A stretch of DNA of 64,000 bases from Burkholderia sp. Nafp2/4-1b (GCF_003635165.1 NZ_ML058609.1:1-64000); one strand, 5' to 3'; positions 40,893 through 50,778 are shown, counted from the stretch's first letter. A program made the numbers and translations. Notes: generated from the sequence alone by a model not told the origin.

Positions 40893-42211
40893 GCGCGCGC
40901 ACGCCGTGGCACTGGCCGCGCTCGCTGTTCGCGCGGCTCGCGCTGATCCTGTGCGTGGGCCTCGCGCTCGCGCAGACGCTGTCGTTCTGGCTCACCGTGA
41001 TGGAGCGCGACCAGGCGACCACCAACCTGATGATGGGCTACATCGAGCGCGAGGTCGCGAGCTCGGTCGCGCTGCTCGATCATCTGCCGCCGGAGCAGCG
41101 CGCTGCGTGGCTGCCGCGTCTCGCACGGCGCAGCTACGCGTTCATCCTCGGGCCCGGCGAAACCGGCACGCCGCCGGAGGCGCGGCTGTCGGCGCGCGTC
41201 GAGCGCTCGATCTCGGACGGCATCGGCGGCGACTATCCGCTGACCGCGAACGCAATCCCCGGCGATCGCGAGCATCTGCAGGTGCACCTGCGCCTGACCG
41301 ACGGCTCGCCGCTAACGATCGACATTCACCCGATGTCGACGGTGCCGCTGTCGGGCTGGCTGCCGGCCGTGCTCGCGCTGCAGCTCGCGGTGCTGGCCGC
41401 GTGCTGCTGGCTCGCGGTGCGGCTCGCGACACGGCCGCTCAAGCAGCTCGCGCAGGCCGCCGACGCGCTCGGCCCCGACCTGAAGGGCGAACGCCTGAGC
41501 GAGGAGGGGCCGTCGGAAGTCGCGCGTGCCGCGCGGGCGTTCAACGCGATGCAGGACCGCATCGCGCAGTACATGGCGGAGCGCATGCAGATCCTTGCGT
41601 CGATCTCGCACGATCTGCAGACGCCGATCACGCGGATGCGGTTGCGCGTCGACGTGATGGACGACGACACGCAGGGCGCGAAGATGCGCCAGGACCTGAT
41701 CGAGATGGAACATCTCGTGAAGGAGGGCGTCGCGTATGCACGCACGCTGCACGGCACGGAAGAGGCCGCGCGCCGCATCGACCTCGATGCGCTGCTCGAC
41801 AGCATCGTATGCGACTACACGGATGCGGGGCAGGACGTCGCGCTGCACAGCGGCGGCCCGCTCGCGCTCGTCACGCGGCCGAAGGCACTGCGCCGGATCG
41901 TCGGCAACCTCGTCGACAACGCGCTGAAGTTCGCGGGCGCGGCCGAGATCGACGTGCAGGCGGCGCCGGGCGGCGGCGCGGTCATCGCGGTGCTCGACCG
42001 CGGGCCCGGCATTCCGGACGATCAGCTCGATGCGGTGTTCGAACCGTTCCGGCGCGTGGAAACGTCGCGCAATCGCGAGACGGGCGGGACGGGGCTCGGC
42101 CTCGCGATCGCGCGGCAACTCGCGCTCGCGATGGGCGGCACGCTCACGTTGCGCAACCGGGTGGATGGCGGCGGCCTCGAAGCGCGCTTGACGCTGGCGA
42201 ATGCGGGGTGA
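40889..42211 (+). CDS. Sensor histidine kinase
   Basis: 440 residues. The first membrane segment is near residues 14-34 (LALILCVGLALAQTLSFWL). A periplasmic sensor of about 115 residues follows, then a second membrane segment near 155-175 and a HAMP region (ATRPLKQLAQAADALG). The dimerisation helix has the phospho-histidine His241 in ASISHDLQTPITRMR. The ATPase has N (GNLVDNALKFAG), G1 (DRGPGIPDD) and G2 (GGTGLGLAIARQLA). It phosphorylates the upstream regulator. The stimulus is unknown. Confidence 0.92.
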   Translation: MSARTPWHWPRSLFARLALILCVGLALAQTLSFWLTVMERDQATTNLMMGYIEREVASSVALLDHLPPEQRAAWLPRLARRSYAFILGPGETGTPPEARLSARVERSISDGIGGDYPLTANAIPGDREHLQVHLRLTDGSPLTIDIHPMSTVPLSGWLPAVLALQLAVLAACCWLAVRLATRPLKQLAQAADALGPDLKGERLSEEGPSEVARAARAFNAMQDRIAQYMAERMQILASISHDLQTPITRMRLRVDVMDDDTQGAKMRQDLIEMEHLVKEGVAYARTLHGTEEAARRIDLDALLDSIVCDYTDAGQDVALHSGGPLALVTRPKALRRIVGNLVDNALKFAGAAEIDVQAAPGGGAVIAVLDRGPGIPDDQLDAVFEPFRRVETSRNRETGGTGLGLAIARQLALAMGGTLTLRNRVDGGGLEARLTLANAG

Positions 42212-42228
42212 CGGCGCGTGACGCTGCG

Positions 42229-42963
42229 TCAGCACCGGCCGGTGCGCAGCGCGACGGTCCAGTCGTCGCGCCCGCGTGATGCCGCGGTGGCGGCAGCCGT
42301 GTGCCAGTCGTATTCGACCGCATGGAACTCCGCGTGCCAGCCGGCGGGCGTGCGCGACACCATCGCGTAGCGCGCATGCGGCGAGCCGGTTTCGATCCGG
42401 TGCGGATGCGGTTGATCGTCCGTGTACGCCTGCAGCCCGACGCTGCCCGGATTGACGATCAGCCGGCCGTCGTCGAGCTGCGCGCTGCGCGGCACATGCG
42501 TGTGGCCGCACAGGATCAGCGATGCCGGCTCGTCGCCCGCACGTTGCGCGATTTCATCGCGAGTTGCCGCGCGGCAGCCGTCGGGCGTCACCGTTTCGAG
42601 AAAGTAGACGAGGTCGCTGGCGGGCGTGCCGTGCACCATCAGCACGTCGTCGTCGAGCGTCAGGCGTTCGGGCAGCGCGGCGAGCCACGCGCGATGCGCG
42701 TCGTGCAGCGTGTCGTGCGCCCAGCGGTCGGACAGGCGCATCGTGTCGCGCTCGCTGGTCAGCAACTGCCGCTCGTGATTGCCCTTGATGGTCGGCAGGT
42801 CGAGCGCGATCAGGCGGTCGGCCGTTTCGGCCGGGTGCAGTGCGCCCGATACGATGTCGCCGAGATTGACGATCAGGTCGGCGCCGCGGCGGCGCACGTC
42901 GTCGAGCACCGCGTCGAGCGCGGCGAGGTTGCCGTGGATGTCGGACAGCGCGGCGATTTTCAT
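42229..42963 (-). CDS. YfcE/MJ0936-type metallophosphoesterase
   Basis: 244 residues from the ATG at 42961-42963. The calcineurin-like metal motifs are present in order: SDIHGN near residue 7, NLGDIVSG, KGNHE, and CGHTHVPR near 165. These place it with small bacterial phosphodiesterases. The physiological substrate is unknown. The open frame extends 53 codons upstream, but those residues are arginine-rich and not protein-like. The gene lies convergent to the kinase gene. Confidence 0.87.
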   Translation of the reverse strand: MKIAALSDIHGNLAALDAVLDDVRRRGADLIVNLGDIVSGALHPAETADRLIALDLPTIKGNHERQLLTSERDTMRLSDRWAHDTLHDAHRAWLAALPERLTLDDDVLMVHGTPASDLVYFLETVTPDGCRAATRDEIAQRAGDEPASLILCGHTHVPRSAQLDDGRLIVNPGSVGLQAYTDDQPHPHRIETGSPHARYAMVSRTPAGWHAEFHAVEYDWHTAAATAASRGRDDWTVALRTGRC

Positions 42964-43084
42964 GACGAAGGAGTCGAGGCGGGGAACGGCGATTGTCGCG
43001 AATTCGGCGTGCGTCGTCCAATCGTGTCGACGGCGGCGCGTTCGCGGCGCGCGTCGAGCGCCGGTTCGTCTGCCGGCCGGCGCT

Positions 43085-43621
43085 TCAGTCGGTCGCGATG
43101 CGTGCGTACATCGCAAAGTCACCCGGCACGCCGCGCACCATTCTGTATGCGCGCAGCAAGCCTTCGTACCGGTAGCCGCATTTCTGCAGCACGCGTTCAG
43201 AGCCGACGTTGCTGGTCAGTACGACGCCCTGCAGGCGCATGAAGCCGCCTTCGGCGAGCGCCCACGCGGTGACGCTCGCGCACAGCGCGCTCGCGATGCC
43301 GCGGCCCCAGTACGGCGGCGCAAGATCGTACGCAATTTCCGCCGAGCGGTTCGCCGTCGAGACCGTATGCAGCCCGATCGTGCCGGCGAGCGCGCCCGAT
43401 GCGTCGTCGACGATCGCGAGACGGCGGATCGAATCCGGATGAGCCGATTCGATACCATCGAACAGCGGCCGCAGATCGTCGCGCGAACGCAGGTTCCAGC
43501 TCGTGTGGCGAACGACGTCCGGGTTCGACAGGTACGCGTACCACGCGTCGAGATCCGCGCGGTCGAGCTGGCGGAGCGACAGGCCAGGAAAGCCGGAGCG
43601 GGGCGGCGCGTCGACTCTCAT
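43085..43621 (-). CDS. GNAT acetyltransferase (RimJ/RimL type)
   Basis: 178 residues from the ATG at 43619-43621. The N-terminal LSLRQLDRADLDAWYAYLSN and the acyl-CoA-binding region with ppyWGRGIASALCASVTAWA match the RimJ/RimL acetyltransferase subgroup, as does the C-terminal block RVLQKCGYRYEGLLRAYRM. These cytoplasmic enzymes acetylate N-termini or small amines; the substrate is not readable. It sits 42 bp downstream of the LysE-type gene on the same strand. Confidence 0.88.
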   Translation of the reverse strand: MRVDAPPRSGFPGLSLRQLDRADLDAWYAYLSNPDVVRHTSWNLRSRDDLRPLFDGIESAHPDSIRRLAIVDDASGALAGTIGLHTVSTANRSAEIAYDLAPPYWGRGIASALCASVTAWALAEGGFMRLQGVVLTSNVGSERVLQKCGYRYEGLLRAYRMVRGVPGDFAMYARIATD

Positions 43622-43663
43622 CGCGCCGCCGTTGCGAGCGATGCGACGCACATGCCGACGCGC

Positions 43664-44296
43664 CTACGCAGCATGACGCCGATACAGCGCAAGCGAACCG
43701 GCCAGCGCGAGCAGCATCGCGCCGCACGTGCGTTCGAGCCACAGCGCGCCCGCGCGCTTGAGCAGCCGCACCGCGCGTGCGCCGAGCAGCGCGTAGCCGA
43801 ACATCACCGCACCGTCGAGCAGCGCGAACGTGACGGCGAGCGCGACGTATTGCGGCGCGAGCGCCGCTGACGGATCGAGGAACTGCGGCAGGAACGCGGA
43901 GAAGAACAGATAGCCCTTCGGATTCGTCACCGCGGTGAGGAAGCTCTTCGCGAAGATCGACGCGTTGCGCTCGGGCGCCCCGCCACCGTGCGCGGCGGCA
44001 ACGTCCAGCGAGCCCTTCGACGTGAGCAGCCGGACGCCGACATACGCGAGATAGGCGGCGCCGAGCCATTTCACGACCGAGAACCAGAACGCCGACGCCA
44101 TCAGCAGCGCGCCGAGGCCGAGCGCGACCGCGACGATGAGCACGAAGTCGGACAGCATTGCGCCGGCGAAGCCGTAGGCCGCGCGGCGCACGCCGTAGCG
44201 CGAGCCGTTGGTCAGCGCGAGCAGCACGGTCGGGCCGGGCGTCGCGATTCCGACGAACGCGACGGCGGCGAAGATCAGCAGGGTCGTTTGATGCAT
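43664..44296 (-). CDS. LysE/RhtB-family amino-acid exporter
   Basis: 210 residues with about six membrane helices. The family N-terminus is clear: FVGIATPGPTVLLALTNGSR, the P-G-P loop conserved in LysE/RhtB carriers. It is followed by YGVRRAAYGFAGAM and the mid-protein FLTAVTNPKGYLFFSAFLPQF. These export excess amino acids such as homoserine, threonine or lysine. It is likely cotranscribed with the downstream GNAT gene. No Lrp or LysG regulator lies beside it. Confidence 0.9.
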   Translation of the reverse strand: MHQTTLLIFAAVAFVGIATPGPTVLLALTNGSRYGVRRAAYGFAGAMLSDFVLIVAVALGLGALLMASAFWFSVVKWLGAAYLAYVGVRLLTSKGSLDVAAAHGGGAPERNASIFAKSFLTAVTNPKGYLFFSAFLPQFLDPSAALAPQYVALAVTFALLDGAVMFGYALLGARAVRLLKRAGALWLERTCGAMLLALAGSLALYRRHAA

Positions 44297-44621
44297 GACG
44301 AAGGCTCCCGTGGCAGGTGCGCGCTCGATTATCGGGCGCGCGTCGCCGCGCTGTACAGCGTCGTTCGCCGCGCGGCCGATTATCTCGAATTCGGCAAGAA
44401 GCTGTTTTCATTATTGCGCTATCGACCGGAACCGGTTCCAACTACCATGGCGGCCGCGGCGGGAATGCCTGCCGTGACGCCGCGCGCGCGTATCGCACGC
44501 GTGCATTCCCGCGTGCGGCGCGCCGCCGGCCTTGCCATACCGAGCACGGCGAATCTCGCCGACCGTACGCGTTACTCGCCTAGAACAACGGGTTCATCGC
44601 CCGGAGAGACGCTAAACAACC
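44297..44621. other. Intergenic region before a porin
   Basis: A 325-bp divergent spacer between the LysE exporter and a porin. The ORFs in it are short and arginine-rich. An AT-richer stretch at 44398-44420 (GAAGCTGTTTTCATTATTGC) may be promoter. No terminator, RNA or repeat was recognised. Confidence 0.45.
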
Positions 44622-45815
44622 ATGAACAAGCAACTGATCGCAGCACCGCTGCTGCTCTCGCTCGCGGGCATCGCGGCCGCGCAAAGCTCCGTCACGCTGT
44701 ACGGCATCGTCGACGCGGGCGTGACCTATCGCAGCAACGAACGGGTCGGCTCGCCGGGCGCGTACACCGGGCATTCGGACGTCGGCCTGACGACCGGCAA
44801 CCTGTCCGGCAGCCGCTGGGGCATCAAGGGTGCCGAGGATCTCGGCGGCGGGATGCGCGCGCTGTTCGTGCTCGAGAACGGCTTCGACATCACCAACGGC
44901 ACGTCGGGCCAGGGTGGTCGGCAGTTCGGCCGCCAGGCGTTCGTCGGCGTCGGCAGCGACCGCTACGGCACGATCACGCTCGGCCGCCAGTACACGTCGC
45001 TCGACGACTTCGTGAGCCCGGTCGGCCCGTCGTCGTTCATCGGCGGCTTCGGCGCGCACCCGGGCGACATCGACGATCTCGACCAGACCGCGCGTGTCGA
45101 CAGCTCGATCAAGTACACGAGCGCGAACTACGCGGGCTTCACGTTCGGCGCGTTGTACGGCTTCGGCAGCCAGCCGGGCAGCATGAAGCAGCGCAACACC
45201 TGGAGCGTCGGCGCGGCGTACGCGGCCGGGCCGCTGCGCGTGGGCGTCGGCTACGAGCGTTCGGACAACAGCAAGACCGGCGCGACCGATCCGACCGCCG
45301 GCAAGTGGCAAAGCACTGACGACGGCCTGTTCAACTCGTCGATCAACGAAGGCTATGCAAGCGCGCAGTCGCAGCAGATCATCGCGACCGGCGCGACGTA
45401 CGACTTCGGCCCGGCTGTCGTCGGCGTGAACTACAGCAACGTGCAGTATCGCAGCGGCGCGCAGTCGCTGTTCAGCGGCCACGCGACCTTCAACGTCGCG
45501 GGCGTGTTCACGCGCTGGAACGTGCAGCCGCAGACGCAACTGTTCGCCGGCTACAGCTACACGCGCGGCAGCGACGTCGACGGCATCGACAACCGCGCGC
45601 AGTATCACAACGTGACGCTCGGCGCGGTCTACGACCTGTCGAAGCGCACCAGTGTGTACTTGCTCGGCGCGTACCAGCATGCGTCGGGCACGACGCTCGA
45701 TGCACGCGGCCGGCCGGTGGCCGCGACGGCGTCGGTGTCGGACAAGGCGAACGGCCATTCGTCCGACTCGCGCTCGCAAGCGATCGTGAGCCTCGGGCTG
45801 CGGCAGAAGTTCTGA
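44622..45815 (+). CDS. OmpC-type general porin
   Basis: 397 residues. Signal peptide MNKQLIAAPLLLSLAGIAAA; the mature protein begins QSSVTLYGIVDAGVTYRS. LSGSRWGIKGAEDLGGG and FGRQAFVGVG are the standard porin blocks, and the chain ends GLRQKF with the C-terminal Phe. It forms outer-membrane trimers for passive diffusion. It is transcribed alone, so no substrate is implied. It is the second of three related porins in the window. Confidence 0.92.
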   Translation: MNKQLIAAPLLLSLAGIAAAQSSVTLYGIVDAGVTYRSNERVGSPGAYTGHSDVGLTTGNLSGSRWGIKGAEDLGGGMRALFVLENGFDITNGTSGQGGRQFGRQAFVGVGSDRYGTITLGRQYTSLDDFVSPVGPSSFIGGFGAHPGDIDDLDQTARVDSSIKYTSANYAGFTFGALYGFGSQPGSMKQRNTWSVGAAYAAGPLRVGVGYERSDNSKTGATDPTAGKWQSTDDGLFNSSINEGYASAQSQQIIATGATYDFGPAVVGVNYSNVQYRSGAQSLFSGHATFNVAGVFTRWNVQPQTQLFAGYSYTRGSDVDGIDNRAQYHNVTLGAVYDLSKRTSVYLLGAYQHASGTTLDARGRPVAATASVSDKANGHSSDSRSQAIVSLGLRQKF

Positions 45816-46525
45816 CGCGCGCGATCGGCTGCAGGTGCCCGCGGCGGGCACCTGCCCGACGATCTGCGGCCGACGATGCATCAGGTCTACCGGCAGCGCG
45901 CGATCGACATCGTCGATGCGCTGCCCAATTACCGCGACGGCCGGGACGGCCCGACGTTCGACCGCGCGAGCTGACCTGAACCGGCCGGCACGCCCCGCGA
46001 GCGGGCGGCCTTTTCCATTTGCCGTTGGTGGTCCGTCCATCACCGCCGGCACGGCACTTCGTCATCCTTATCCTCTCGCTCTCGCCACGGCATTCCGCCG
46101 CGCGTCGCCTTATTTCACTTCTTCACGATTGGCCGCGGCATTTCGGCACGCAATCTGCGCGCTCGATTCCGCAATGCAGCATGCGCCGGATAATATTTTT
46201 TCTCTTTCATTTCAATTTCGATTTGTAATCATTGAATCGCTTGGACGGCAATGAAACTCGATGCGTGCACATCAGAAAAAATGACGTAATTGCATTGGGG
46301 AAATCCGGAACAAAATTCCGAAGCCGTCAGCGCGCGACAGCACCATATGGCGGCGAACCATCATGCTGATCCCGGAATGCACAATCGATGGTCAACCCGC
46401 GTCGCGCTGTAAAAGAACGTAATGGGAAATTCGTGGCGGCATTGAACCGGTTTTTACAGAAATCACCGATATTTCACACGCGTCGAATTAGAGTATCGAC
46501 AAACGATCGTCCGGGAGCATCATTC
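45816..46525. other. Long intergenic region with possible gene fragment
   Basis: This 710-bp gap lies between the porin and the beta-propeller-like gene. After the hairpin, a frame at 45840-45974 reads GGHLPDDLRPTMHQVYRQRA, then IDIVDALPNYRDGRDG and PTFDRAS before TGA. It looks like the C-terminal end of a real protein without its start; the only ATG within it (45876) would give 32 residues. From about 46180 the DNA becomes AT-rich (ATAATATTTTTTCTCTTTCA), then carries the likely promoter of the next gene. An ORF start at 46388 is not favoured over the ATG at 46526. Confidence 0.45.
45831..45855. repeat. Perfect 12-bp inverted repeat after porin
   Basis: GCAGGTGCCCGC and GCGGGCACCTGC are separated by a single base, 15 bp after the porin stop codon. 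It could fold into a very stable hairpin and act as a terminator or transcript-stabilising structure, but no T-run follows. As a dyad it could also bind a protein. Confidence 0.7.
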
Positions 46526-48448
46526 ATGTTATCGAAACAAATTCGCTCGGCATTGCTTGGATTGGGCATTGCAATGCTGGCGGCGGTCACTCCCGCACAT
46601 GCGCAATACACGACCGACTGGCTCGCGAACACGTTCGGCACGCTGGCCGCGCATGTCGGCAACGGCGCGCGCTCGCTGTGGGTCGCGCCCGAGGGCGTGG
46701 TCTACACGTCGTCGCGCTGGGACGAGAACGCGGGCGGCGTCGCGATCTACCAGAACGGGCAGACGCTCGGCACGATCGGCATCCACGACGAATTCCAGGG
46801 CGGCGCGATCACCGGCAACGCGAACTCGCTGTTCGTCGCGCTCGGTTACAACCGCACGTTCGGCAGCGGCTCGGTCGGCCGCTACAACCGCAGCACCAAC
46901 CAGCGCGACCTGCGCATTCCGGTCAGCACGTGGACGGGCATCCAGTACGCAGACGTGATCACCGGTCTCGCGACGACCGGCAACCTGCTGTACGTGAGCG
47001 ACTTCTACGGCAACCGCGTGCGCGTCTACACGACCGACGGCGTGTGGCAGCGCGACATCGGCGTATCGGGGCCGGGCGCGCTCGCGCTGGATGCGGCCGG
47101 CAACCTGTGGGTCGCGCGCAAGAGCGCCGGCGTCGTCGCGCAGTTCAGCCCGACGGGCACCGCGATGAACACGATCCAGATGGCGGCGCGTGCGCGGCCG
47201 GCGTCGCTGTATTTCGATGCGCCGAGCGGGCAGCTGCTGGTGGGCGACGAAGGCCCCGACATGAACATCAAGATCTACGCGCTCGTGGGCCAGCCGGTGC
47301 AGGTCGGCACGTTCGGCGTGCAGGGCGGTTATCTCGACACGACGTCGGGCATCAAGGGGCAGGTGGGCGACAAGCGCTTCACGCGCGTCGCCGGCATCGG
47401 CAAGGATGCGGCGGGCAACCTGTACGTGCTGAACAACGCGTGGGGCGGCGGCTGGGATCTCGGGCGCAACGGCAGCACCGACCTGCATTCATACAGCCCG
47501 ACGGGCGCGCTGCAATGGAAGCTGCAGGCGCTGAACTTCGAGGCGGCGGCCGCGCCCGACCCGGCGACCGACGGCGCGTTCTTCTACAGCGGCAACAACG
47601 TCTATACCGGCACGGCGGGCGGCACGTTCGTCGCGAGCACGATCGATCCGTTCACCTATCCGAAGGACCCGCGCCTCGACATGAACGACTATCAGCGCGG
47701 CCAGCATTTTGGCCAGCTCGCGCTGGTGAACGGCACGCGGATGCTGGTCGCGACCGGGCAGAACCCGGGCAACTACAACCTCTATCACTTCAACAGCGCG
47801 AGCGGCTATATCGCGATTCCGGACGGCTCGATCCCCGGCAAGCCGTTCAACACGACGCTGCAGGTGACGGCCGGCTTCTCGCTCGACGACAACGGCGACG
47901 TCTGGGCCGGGCTCGATCGCACCAACAACATCTCGCACTATCCGATGACGGGTTTCGACGCGAACGGGAAACCGACGTGGGGCAAGCCGGTGCAGATTCC
48001 GATTCCGCGCACCGTGCTGCCGCTCACGCGGATCATCTACCAGGCCGACAGCGACACGATGATCCTCGCGCAAGGCATTTCGGGCAGCTGGGACTGGACC
48101 GCGATGAACGGTCACATCGAGGTCTATCGCGGCTGGAAGGCCGGCAACACGACCACGCCGAACGTCGCGATCAACCTGACGAGCGCGAATCCGAAATCGA
48201 TGGCGGCGGCCGGCCACTACCTGTTCGTCGGCTACGTGCACACGGTGCCGAACGTCGACGTGTTCGACCTAAACACCGGCAGCCTCGTCACCACGCTGAC
48301 GAACTCGAACACGTCGTCGATGGACGTCGGCAACGACGTCGACTCGATGTACGGCATCCGCGCGTACCTGCGCTCCACCGGCGAGTACGTGATCACGAAG
48401 GACAACTACAACGGGTCGAGCCTCGTCGTGTATCGCTGGCGTCCGTGA
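46526..48448 (+). CDS. Secreted NHL/beta-propeller-like protein
   Basis: 640 residues. GGGAG at 46513 precedes the ATG, which begins a signal peptide (SALLGLGIAMLAAVTPAHAQ). The mature chain has repeated strand patterns with small glycine-rich turns, such as LYVSDFYGNRVRVYTTDG, ALDAAGNLWVARKSAG and KDAAGNLYVLNN, resembling NHL or SMP-30-like propeller blades. No catalytic motif or membrane segment is visible. Function is unknown; exported binding or enzymatic roles are both possible. It is convergent with the TonB receptor gene, 28 bp apart. Confidence 0.72.
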   Translation: MLSKQIRSALLGLGIAMLAAVTPAHAQYTTDWLANTFGTLAAHVGNGARSLWVAPEGVVYTSSRWDENAGGVAIYQNGQTLGTIGIHDEFQGGAITGNANSLFVALGYNRTFGSGSVGRYNRSTNQRDLRIPVSTWTGIQYADVITGLATTGNLLYVSDFYGNRVRVYTTDGVWQRDIGVSGPGALALDAAGNLWVARKSAGVVAQFSPTGTAMNTIQMAARARPASLYFDAPSGQLLVGDEGPDMNIKIYALVGQPVQVGTFGVQGGYLDTTSGIKGQVGDKRFTRVAGIGKDAAGNLYVLNNAWGGGWDLGRNGSTDLHSYSPTGALQWKLQALNFEAAAAPDPATDGAFFYSGNNVYTGTAGGTFVASTIDPFTYPKDPRLDMNDYQRGQHFGQLALVNGTRMLVATGQNPGNYNLYHFNSASGYIAIPDGSIPGKPFNTTLQVTAGFSLDDNGDVWAGLDRTNNISHYPMTGFDANGKPTWGKPVQIPIPRTVLPLTRIIYQADSDTMILAQGISGSWDWTAMNGHIEVYRGWKAGNTTTPNVAINLTSANPKSMAAAGHYLFVGYVHTVPNVDVFDLNTGSLVTTLTNSNTSSMDVGNDVDSMYGIRAYLRSTGEYVITKDNYNGSSLVVYRWRP

Positions 48449-48476
48449 TCGTGCATGCGCGCGCCGCAAGCGCCCG

Positions 48477-50669
48477 TCAGAACGACACCGTCGTCGTCAG
48501 CGTCACGAGCCGCGGCTCGCCCACCGCGACGATCAGATTGCTGTTGCTCGACGGGTAGTAGGTCTTGTCGAGCAGGTTCTTCACGTTGAGCTGGATGCGC
48601 GTCGGGAACTTGCCGATCGTCGTCTCGTAAGCCGCGAACGCATCGACGCTCACGTAGCCGGGCAGCGTGAAGCTGTTCGCGGTGTCGCCGGGCCGCGCGC
48701 CGACGAGCCGCGCCCCGCCGCCGAAGCGCCAGCGGCCGGGCAGGTTCGCGATCGCCGTGTCGTACACCGCGAACAGGCTGCCGGTGTGGCGCGCGACGTT
48801 GACGAGCGGCGTGTCGCTGTCGCGATCGTTCGCGTTCGTGTACGCGTAGCTGCCGATCAGGCTCAGATGCCGCGTGAGCTGCCCGGCGACGTCGAGTTCG
48901 ATCCCGCGCGAGCGCGCGGTGCCGATCGTCGACGTGAGGTCGCCCACCGTGACCGCGACGTTGCGCTTGTCGATCTGATAGGCCGCGAGCGTGCCGGTGA
49001 TGCCGGGCTTCACGCTGAACTTCAGGCCCGCTTCGAGCACGCGGCCGAACTCCGGCGCGAGCGGCGCCGCGACATTCGACGCGACGTTCGGCTTGAACGA
49101 GCGGCTCACGTTCGCATAGGCGGTCAGCGAGGGCGTGAGCGCATACGCGAGCCCGAACTGCGGCAGCCACACGTTGCCGTGCGAGCGGTCGGCGAACGCG
49201 AACGGCCGCCCCATTCCGGATTCCTGCTGCCAGTCCTCCCAGCGCAGGCCGCCGACCGCGGTGAGCCGGTCGGTGATCTTCACCGAATCCTGCACGATCA
49301 TCGAATACGTGTGGACCTTCGAAAGCGAATCGCTCTGCTTCGCGCTCACCGTGCCGCCCGGCGCGAGCAGCCCGTACACGGGATCGTAGAGATCGAAGCC
49401 CTTCGTCGCTGCGCCGCGGATCGTGTCGCCGCGGAAGCTGCGCTGCCGCTCGTACTCGCCGCCGATGTACAGCGCGTGGCTCATTCCCGCGAGCGTCAGG
49501 TTGCCGAGCAGGCCGAGCGTCGCGATCTGGTCGGAGTCGTTGCGCCCGAGGTTCGCATCGGATGAACGTGCCATCGCACCAGTGGTGCTGTTGAACGCGG
49601 TGGCGCGCGTGATGGCTTGATCGTAGCGGTCGCTGCCCCAGCCGTAGGTCGCGCGCACGCGCCAGGCGTCGGAGAAGCGGTGCTCGACGCGTGCCCGCAG
49701 CGTTTCCTGGATCCCGCTGCTTTGCGCCCATGCTTCCTCGTAGCGGCGATAGCGCAGCGCATCGTCGGGGCGGCCGTTCACGAGCACGGTGCCGCGATCG
49801 AACGGCATCGTGTAGTCGACATACTGGTAGCTGACGTCGATCGACGTGTTCGCATCGTGCCACGACAGCGCGGGCGCGATCAGCGCGTGGCGCTCGCGGC
49901 CGAAGCCGCGCCAGTAGCGGCTCGTATCGTAGTCGCCGGTGAGCCGGAACGCGAGCGTGCCGCCCGCGACCTGGCCCGGCTTGCCGAGCGGGCCGGCCAG
50001 GTCGAACTGCGCGCTGCTGCCGCCGTGGTTCGTGCGCGAGGCCGAAATCGAGCCGCCGAACGTGTCCTCCGGCTTGCGCGTGACGAGGTTGATCACGCCG
50101 CCCGGGTCCTGCATCCCGTACAGCAGCGAAGCCGGGCCCTTCAGCACTTCGACGCGGTCGATCGTCGCGAGATAGCTGTGCAGCACCGGCGTGCGCACGC
50201 CATCGACGAGCACCGAGCCGTCGTTGTTCGAGCCGAAACCGCGCTTGATGAACGCGTCGCGCGTGCCGCCGAGCGTGTTGGTCTGCGTGACGCCGCTGAT
50301 GTTGCCGAGCACGTCGTCGAGCGAGCGCGCCTGCTGGTCCTGCATCACGCTGCTGCTGACCACCGCGACCGATTGCGGAATCTCCTTGAGCGGGCGATCG
50401 TCGCCGCCGGCGATGCTGCTGGTGCGCGGTTGATAGCCGACGGTTGGATCGGTGGTTGCCGATGCGTTGACGCTGATCGTCGGCAGTTCGCGCTCGGCTG
50501 GTGCGGTCGCGGGCGTGGGCGCTGACGGAGAAGCGGCCGACGATGCCGCCGCGGCCGGTTCGGCATCCGCATGCGCGCCGCTCGCGACGCAAAGGGTGAT
50601 CAGGGCGGGCAGGCTCGCACGCCACGGGCGCAAGGTCCGCGCGCGGCGGGGCGATCGACGGGATGACAT
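48477..50669 (-). CDS. TonB-dependent siderophore receptor
   Basis: 730 residues. A signal peptide ends near GAHA and is followed by an Ala/Pro-rich linker. The plug domain shows EIPQSVAVVSSSVMQDQ, DGVRTPVLHSYLATIDRVEV and the segment LKGPASLLYGMQDPGGVINL. The 22-strand barrel ends in VTLTTTVSF with C-terminal Phe. This matches ferric-siderophore (FhuA/FpvA-like) receptors. A Fur-like sequence upstream supports iron control. No siderophore synthesis or ABC uptake gene is adjacent, so it probably takes up a foreign siderophore. Confidence 0.92.
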   Translation of the reverse strand: MSSRRSPRRARTLRPWRASLPALITLCVASGAHADAEPAAAASSAASPSAPTPATAPAERELPTISVNASATTDPTVGYQPRTSSIAGGDDRPLKEIPQSVAVVSSSVMQDQQARSLDDVLGNISGVTQTNTLGGTRDAFIKRGFGSNNDGSVLVDGVRTPVLHSYLATIDRVEVLKGPASLLYGMQDPGGVINLVTRKPEDTFGGSISASRTNHGGSSAQFDLAGPLGKPGQVAGGTLAFRLTGDYDTSRYWRGFGRERHALIAPALSWHDANTSIDVSYQYVDYTMPFDRGTVLVNGRPDDALRYRRYEEAWAQSSGIQETLRARVEHRFSDAWRVRATYGWGSDRYDQAITRATAFNSTTGAMARSSDANLGRNDSDQIATLGLLGNLTLAGMSHALYIGGEYERQRSFRGDTIRGAATKGFDLYDPVYGLLAPGGTVSAKQSDSLSKVHTYSMIVQDSVKITDRLTAVGGLRWEDWQQESGMGRPFAFADRSHGNVWLPQFGLAYALTPSLTAYANVSRSFKPNVASNVAAPLAPEFGRVLEAGLKFSVKPGITGTLAAYQIDKRNVAVTVGDLTSTIGTARSRGIELDVAGQLTRHLSLIGSYAYTNANDRDSDTPLVNVARHTGSLFAVYDTAIANLPGRWRFGGGARLVGARPGDTANSFTLPGYVSVDAFAAYETTIGKFPTRIQLNVKNLLDKTYYPSSNSNLIVAVGEPRLVTLTTTVSF

Positions 50670-50753
50670 GAATCGGTAAATGATGGAGTGCTAAGGATGA
50701 GGGCGCGGGCCGCAGCGCGTTGGCTGCGGAGTTGCGACAGGATGCGCATGATA

Positions 50754-50778
50754 TATGTAATGAGAAGCATTTGCAATT
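50754..50778 (-). promoter_or_regulatory. Fur-box-like site upstream of TonB receptor
   Basis: AATGAGAAGCATTTGCAAT at 50759-50777 is close to the TGAGAATcATTTGCAT form of Fur operators. It lies about 90 bp upstream of the receptor start in an AT-rich stretch (ATATATGTAATGAGAAG). Iron-dependent repression of the receptor is therefore likely. Confidence 0.6.
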
